Source: Helicobacteraceae bacterium (lineage in GTDB: Bacteria > Campylobacterota > Campylobacteria > Campylobacterales > Helicobacteraceae). From it: a stretch of 8,624 bases of DNA. The translations under genes and the position numbers were made by a program. Each line of letters begins with the position of its first letter. Position 1 is the stretch's first letter. Below are positions 5,456-8,624 of this stretch, piece by piece. Below the pieces are notes generated by a model, which saw only the letters and a program-made list of their open reading frames with translations, ran no database searches and was not told the origin of the DNA. The stretch lies in assembly GCA_029258405.1 (NCBI GenBank), contig JARHYY010000043.1, forward strand, positions 1 through 8,624. Reading direction: 5' to 3'.

Positions 5456-7147
5456 ATGGGTGCATTAGTTTTGTTGCTCATTGGGATCATTATGTTTGCA
5501 TTCGGCTGGTTTATATATTCTCGCTTTGTTGCGGGCAAAATTTTGCAGCTCAATGATAAAAATATAACTCCAGCACATGAGCTACGCGATGATGTAGATT
5601 ATTTTCCAACCAATAAAGTTGTACTTTGGGGGCATCATTTTACGGCTGTGGCTGGAGCAGCACCTATTGTTGGACCCGCAATTGCAGTACAATGGGGGTG
5701 GTTGCCTGCATTTTTATGGGTGGTGATTGGTACAGTTTTTTTTGCTGGGATTCATGATATGTCTGCTTTATGGGCAAGCGTAAGAAATCAAGGCAAATCT
5801 ATTGGGACAGTATGCCAACGGTTTGTTGGCTCTAAGGTTGGGCAACTATTCATGGTGGTAATTTTTCTTGTACTCTTAATGGTAAATGCTGCTTTTGGTG
5901 TTATCATTGCTAAAGAATCAGTAGAATACCCCACAACCATTATCCCCGCATGGGGGGCGATAGCTATCGCACTTATTATGGGGCAAGCAATTTATCGTTT
6001 TAAGATAAATTTAGGGCTTGTTACCATAGTGGCAGTGGTAGCTTTGTATGCTCTTGTGCCTGTGGGTGTGGCTATACCTATCAGTCTTCCAGAAAATATT
6101 GGTGGGTTTGATGCACTGCGTCAATGGGTGGTGATACTCTTTATTTATGCGGGCATTGCTTCTATCTTGCCTGTGTGGATGCTTTTGCAACCTCGAGATT
6201 ATATTAATGGAATTCAGCTTTTTATTGGGCTTTTGCTTTTGTATGGTTCGATTGTAATTGTCAATCCTCCTGTGCTAGCTCCAGATATTATTCCAGCAAT
6301 TAAAGAAGGTAATTGGGGCATGCTTGTCCCTGTGCTCTTTATTACTATTGCATGTGGGGCGGTTAGTGGATTCCATGGCATTGTAGCAAGTGGGACAACT
6401 TCAAAACAAGTCAATAAAGAAACCGATGTACGCTTTGTGGGCTATCTTGGTGCTGTGGGCGAAGGCTCTTTAGCACTAGGCACAATTATTATCTGTGTTG
6501 CTGGTGTAGGGCTTTTGAGTGTAAATGCAGGGCTTAGTCCAGAAACTTGGACAACTATGTTCAAAGGCGGTGCTGGGAATTTTGCCGCTGGTGGCGGAGC
6601 AATTGTCGAGCAAGGTGTTGGGCTATCATATTCTGCAGCTTCTACACTTTTTTCACTTATGTTGATTTTGTTTGCAGCCACTACAATGGATGCAGGGATT
6701 AGGTTGCAGCGGTATATTATTCAAGAATGGGGTGAGATTTATAAGATTCCGTTTCTTAAGAAAAATAGTCTTGCAACCATTATAGCAGTTGGTACATCTT
6801 TCCTTATGGCAATTAATGGTATTGGCGAGGGCGGCAAAAACGAAGTAGCAATTTGGCCTCTTTTTGGAGCAACAAACCAAATTCTTGCATCTTTAACATT
6901 GCTCACCGTAGCTGTTATTCTCATTAAAAATAAAAAGGCTGGTGGTTCTTTGGTGGTGCTATGCCCAATGGTATTCATATTGAGCATGGCATTTTGGGGG
7001 GCTTTGATTAAAACTCAAGAGTTTTACGCAGCTTCAAATTGGTTGTTATTTGGTATTGATATTTTGGTGCTGATTGTTACTGTTTTAGTGGTGCTATCAG
7101 CTCTTTCAACCATTAGTAAAACGCTCAAAGAAGGAAAGGCTGCATGA
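5456..7147 (+). CDS. cstA: Short CstA-family membrane transporter (pyruvate/peptide type)
   Basis: Polytopic inner-membrane protein of the carbon-starvation CstA family; E. coli members take up pyruvate (CstA, BtsT), and peptide uptake has been proposed for CstA in Campylobacter and Helicobacter. The conserved blocks are present: DYFPTN at 48-53, GHHFTAVAGAAPIVGP at 59-74, GIHDMSALWASVRNQGKSIG at 98-117, QPRDYIN at 245-251, GAVSGFHGIVASGTTSKQ at 301-318, TTMDAGIRLQRY at 409-420 and WPLFGATNQILAS at 467-479. About a dozen or more hydrophobic segments are visible. At 563 aa it is well short of the roughly 690-700 aa CstA of E. coli, H. pylori and C. jejuni. Most of the missing length is in the C-terminal part and some loops, with no sign of frameshift, so it is a distinct short subfamily. 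Its stop overlaps the next gene by ATGA. The substrate is not readable from sequence. Confidence 0.9.
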   Translation: MGALVLLLIGIIMFAFGWFIYSRFVAGKILQLNDKNITPAHELRDDVDYFPTNKVVLWGHHFTAVAGAAPIVGPAIAVQWGWLPAFLWVVIGTVFFAGIHDMSALWASVRNQGKSIGTVCQRFVGSKVGQLFMVVIFLVLLMVNAAFGVIIAKESVEYPTTIIPAWGAIAIALIMGQAIYRFKINLGLVTIVAVVALYALVPVGVAIPISLPENIGGFDALRQWVVILFIYAGIASILPVWMLLQPRDYINGIQLFIGLLLLYGSIVIVNPPVLAPDIIPAIKEGNWGMLVPVLFITIACGAVSGFHGIVASGTTSKQVNKETDVRFVGYLGAVGEGSLALGTIIICVAGVGLLSVNAGLSPETWTTMFKGGAGNFAAGGGAIVEQGVGLSYSAASTLFSLMLILFAATTMDAGIRLQRYIIQEWGEIYKIPFLKKNSLATIIAVGTSFLMAINGIGEGGKNEVAIWPLFGATNQILASLTLLTVAVILIKNKKAGGSLVVLCPMVFILSMAFWGALIKTQEFYAASNWLLFGIDILVLIVTVLVVLSALSTISKTLKEGKAA

Positions 7148-7416
7148 GATTAATGCAGCTTTTAAAGAATATCAATAATACAATTGAGAAGTTATATTAT
7201 ATTAAATATGGTCCTATGCTCAAAAGAGAGCATAGGGAGATTGATGATTTTTTTATGATTATTACCTTTTCAGAAATGATGGGCATTGAAAATCCTTTTA
7301 TGTTTTACACGCTTGACATGCTCCCAGAGCTGATGCCTAAGTTTCATACATGGCATAAAAAAATGGGGCTAGCCCATTCAAGCTTTGATAATTTTCCTTG
7401 TGTGTGCTGTTGTTAA
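7144..7416 (+). CDS. Small Cys-tailed protein, 'cory-CC-star'-like, function unknown
   Basis: A 90-aa soluble protein with no signal peptide or membrane segment. Its only cysteines, C86, C88, C89 and C90, form the extreme C-terminus (CVCCC, then the stop). A compact core precedes the tail: an aromatic N-terminal helix (LYYIKYGP, 17-24), acidic-aromatic IDDFFMIITFSEMMG (33-47), then IENPFMFYTLDMLPEL (48-63), FHTWHKKMG (67-75) and SSFDNFP (79-85). I recall this pattern from the small family annotated 'cory-CC-star', which ends in Cys-Cys and sits beside ArsA-type ATPases; I cannot verify that here. Histidines H68, H71 and H78 plus the tail could bind a metal or take part in thiol chemistry. AAGGA at 7131-7135 gives a good start 8 bases on. 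It overlaps cstA (ATGA) and the ATPase gene (TAATG), so it is surely co-translated with them. Confidence 0.85.
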   Translation: MRLMQLLKNINNTIEKLYYIKYGPMLKREHREIDDFFMIITFSEMMGIENPFMFYTLDMLPELMPKFHTWHKKMGLAHSSFDNFPCVCCC

Positions 7417-7418
7417 TG
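7414..7418 (+). promoter_or_regulatory. TAATG stop-start overlap, no Shine-Dalgarno for the ATPase
   Basis: The TAA ending the small protein (7414-7416) shares its last A with the ATG of the ATPase gene (7416-7418). The 20 bases before that ATG are T- and G-rich codons for the cysteine tail and contain no purine-rich binding site. Translation of the ATPase should therefore depend on ribosomes finishing the small gene and restarting. Confidence 0.7.
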
Positions 7419-8354
7419 GTTCAGGTAATTTTTGTTGGGGGAAAAGGGGGCGTAGGCAAAAGCACAATTGCTAGTGCCCTAGCCCTTAAGCATGCCAAGG
7501 CTGGCAAAAAAACTTTGCTTGTTTCCACAGATCCAGCCCATAATCTCCATGATATTTTTAGTATAAAGAATAATGGAAATAATGGATATGTAGCATTGTA
7601 TGAAAACTTGTTTGTACTTGAGATCAACCCCTCCAAAGAAATAGAGAGCTACATTCAATCAGTTGCACAAGAAACTAAAAAATTTATCGCTGCTTCATCA
7701 TATGCTATGCTTGATACTTATTATAATAATGTCAAAAAAAATGGTAATGCATTGGAATCTGCACTTTTCGATAAACTCATTCGCCTTATTGTGCAAGATT
7801 GTAAAAAAGATAGCTTTCAATGTGTTATTGTAGATACTGCTCCTACAGGGCATACATTGAGGCTTTTTAGTTTGCCTAAAATTCTTAAAGAATGGGGTGA
7901 AACACTTTTAAAGCAGCAAGAAAAAAGTAAAATGCTTCAAAGTGTGCTAGGGGATATTCAGAGCAATAGCTTACAAGAACGACTTAAAGAGCGACATTTG
8001 CTCTATACAGAATTTTTTAATTTATTGCACAACAAAGAACAAAGTGCAATTTTTTTTGTGCTTAATCCTGAACTCTTACCCATTGAAGAAACAAAAAGGG
8101 CAATAGATGACTTAGCTCAAGGACAGCTGAAACCAAAGGCTTTAATCATTAACAAAATCCCTCCCCAAAGTGATGATGCCTTTTTTGCACAGAGGTTTCA
8201 AACAAGCAAACATTATATGCAAATTATTGCACAAACTTTTTCATATTTTCCTCTATATTATGTGCCTCTATTTTCTTGTGATATTGTCGGGATTAATGAG
8301 CTTGAAAATGTTGCAAAAAGCATAGAGATTAATTTGTCCTCCATACATGATTAA
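7416..8354 (+). CDS. ArsA/Get3-family ATPase, single domain
   Basis: Cytoplasmic P-loop ATPase of the ArsA/Get3 branch (SIMIBI class), 312 aa, one domain. The deviant Walker A GGKGGVGKST is at 8-17 with signature lysine K10, switch I STDPAHNLHDIF at 37-48 and switch II DTAPTGHTLRL at 140-150; the last is diagnostic of ArsA rather than MinD or ParA. A helical, charged middle (about 155-205) and the C-terminal VPLFSCDIVGINELENVAK (283-301) also fit. Only three cysteines (C129, C136, C288) exist: there is no CxxC zinc motif as in Get3, no metalloid-binding cysteine set is recognisable, and no ars genes are near. Arsenite export is therefore unlikely. The frame extends to a TTG at 7398, but the ATG at 7416 begins MVQVIFVGGKGG in family style. 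With the transporter and Cys-tailed gene it forms a three-gene operon; it may energise or assemble them. Confidence 0.9.
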   Translation: MVQVIFVGGKGGVGKSTIASALALKHAKAGKKTLLVSTDPAHNLHDIFSIKNNGNNGYVALYENLFVLEINPSKEIESYIQSVAQETKKFIAASSYAMLDTYYNNVKKNGNALESALFDKLIRLIVQDCKKDSFQCVIVDTAPTGHTLRLFSLPKILKEWGETLLKQQEKSKMLQSVLGDIQSNSLQERLKERHLLYTEFFNLLHNKEQSAIFFVLNPELLPIEETKRAIDDLAQGQLKPKALIINKIPPQSDDAFFAQRFQTSKHYMQIIAQTFSYFPLYYVPLFSCDIVGINELENVAKSIEINLSSIHD

Positions 8355-8624
8355 AGGCTTATCCCCTATTAAACTATATTGATTTCAAGTATTTTATACA
8401 AATAACTTTGACATGTCGCCTTAAATACCTATTTGAAATAAGCAATAGCACAACACTACCCAACAAGACTCAATAATATATACTCTATCCAACCATAAAC
8501 CTAAAAACTGTGCGACTTACTTCACCTATAAATATCTATAAATATGAAACAGTGAGTTTAAGTAAGATAAACCATATCTCACTATAAATCCAAAAATTCA
8601 AATAACAGAATAAACCTTAAAGAA
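8355..8624. other. AT-rich intergenic region, no gene recognised
   Basis: No open frame or RNA gene here can be supported. There is no clear intrinsic terminator after the ATPase gene. Small structures visible are an 8-base palindrome GACATGTC at 8410-8417, a tandem 10-base repeat at 8526-8545, and a weak hairpin AGATA/TATCT with a five-base loop at 8565-8579, none with an obvious role. Confidence 0.55.
8526..8545. repeat. Tandem duplication of a 10-base word
   Basis: CTATAAATAT occurs twice head-to-tail (8526-8535 and 8536-8545). Only two copies are present and the word is AT-rich, so it may be a simple slippage product. Confidence 0.5.

Noticed and set aside
6214..6987. Minus-strand open frames inside cstA
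   Set aside because: Antisense to an intact membrane-protein gene with all its conserved blocks; their composition simply mirrors the hydrophobic codons.
7398..7415. Upstream TTG start for the ArsA-type ATPase
   Set aside because: No ribosome binding site; the added residues come from reading the cysteine-tail codons in another frame, and the ATG at 7416 gives the standard family N-terminus.
7421..7636. Minus-strand open frame opposite the start of the ATPase gene
   Set aside because: Antisense shadow of the P-loop region; no independent support.

Overview
The window is AT-rich, and every recognisable gene fits a Helicobacter-type campylobacterotum (Campylobacterota, formerly Epsilonproteobacteria). 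The strongest pointer is a complete PEB1-type amino-acid ABC transporter with the gene order known from Campylobacter jejuni (ATPase, binding protein, permease, permease). A cstA-family gene lies close by, as I recall it also does in H. pylori and C. jejuni. I cannot name the species from sequence alone; an enterohepatic Helicobacter is a reasonable guess.

Layout. Bases 1-622 hold no convincing gene. They are very AT-rich, with one G-rich patch near 79-112. On the minus strand, 3554 down to 623 is the transporter operon pebC - peb1A - permease - permease, read from a promoter near 3614-3659. Upstream of it on the same strand (4708-3749) is a family-90 (CAP10/LpsA-like) glycosyltransferase, probably for surface glycan. 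From a compact divergent promoter region (4709-4813) a low-molecular-weight tyrosine phosphatase gene reads to the right (4814-5323).

The most interesting part is a tightly packed plus-strand operon at 5456-8354. It holds a short CstA-family membrane transporter (563 aa), a 90-residue protein ending in Cys-Val-Cys-Cys-Cys, and a single-domain ArsA/Get3-type ATPase (312 aa). The first two genes overlap by ATGA. The second and third overlap by TAATG, with no Shine-Dalgarno site for the ATPase, so its translation probably depends on the small gene. The small protein matches what I remember of the family called 'cory-CC-star', which has no established function. The trio looks like one working module: a substrate transporter plus a thiol-tailed adaptor plus an energising or targeting ATPase. 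That role is inference.

The final 270 bases (8355-8624) contain no gene I can support. No rRNA, tRNA, CRISPR array, insertion sequence or clear intrinsic terminator was seen anywhere in the window.
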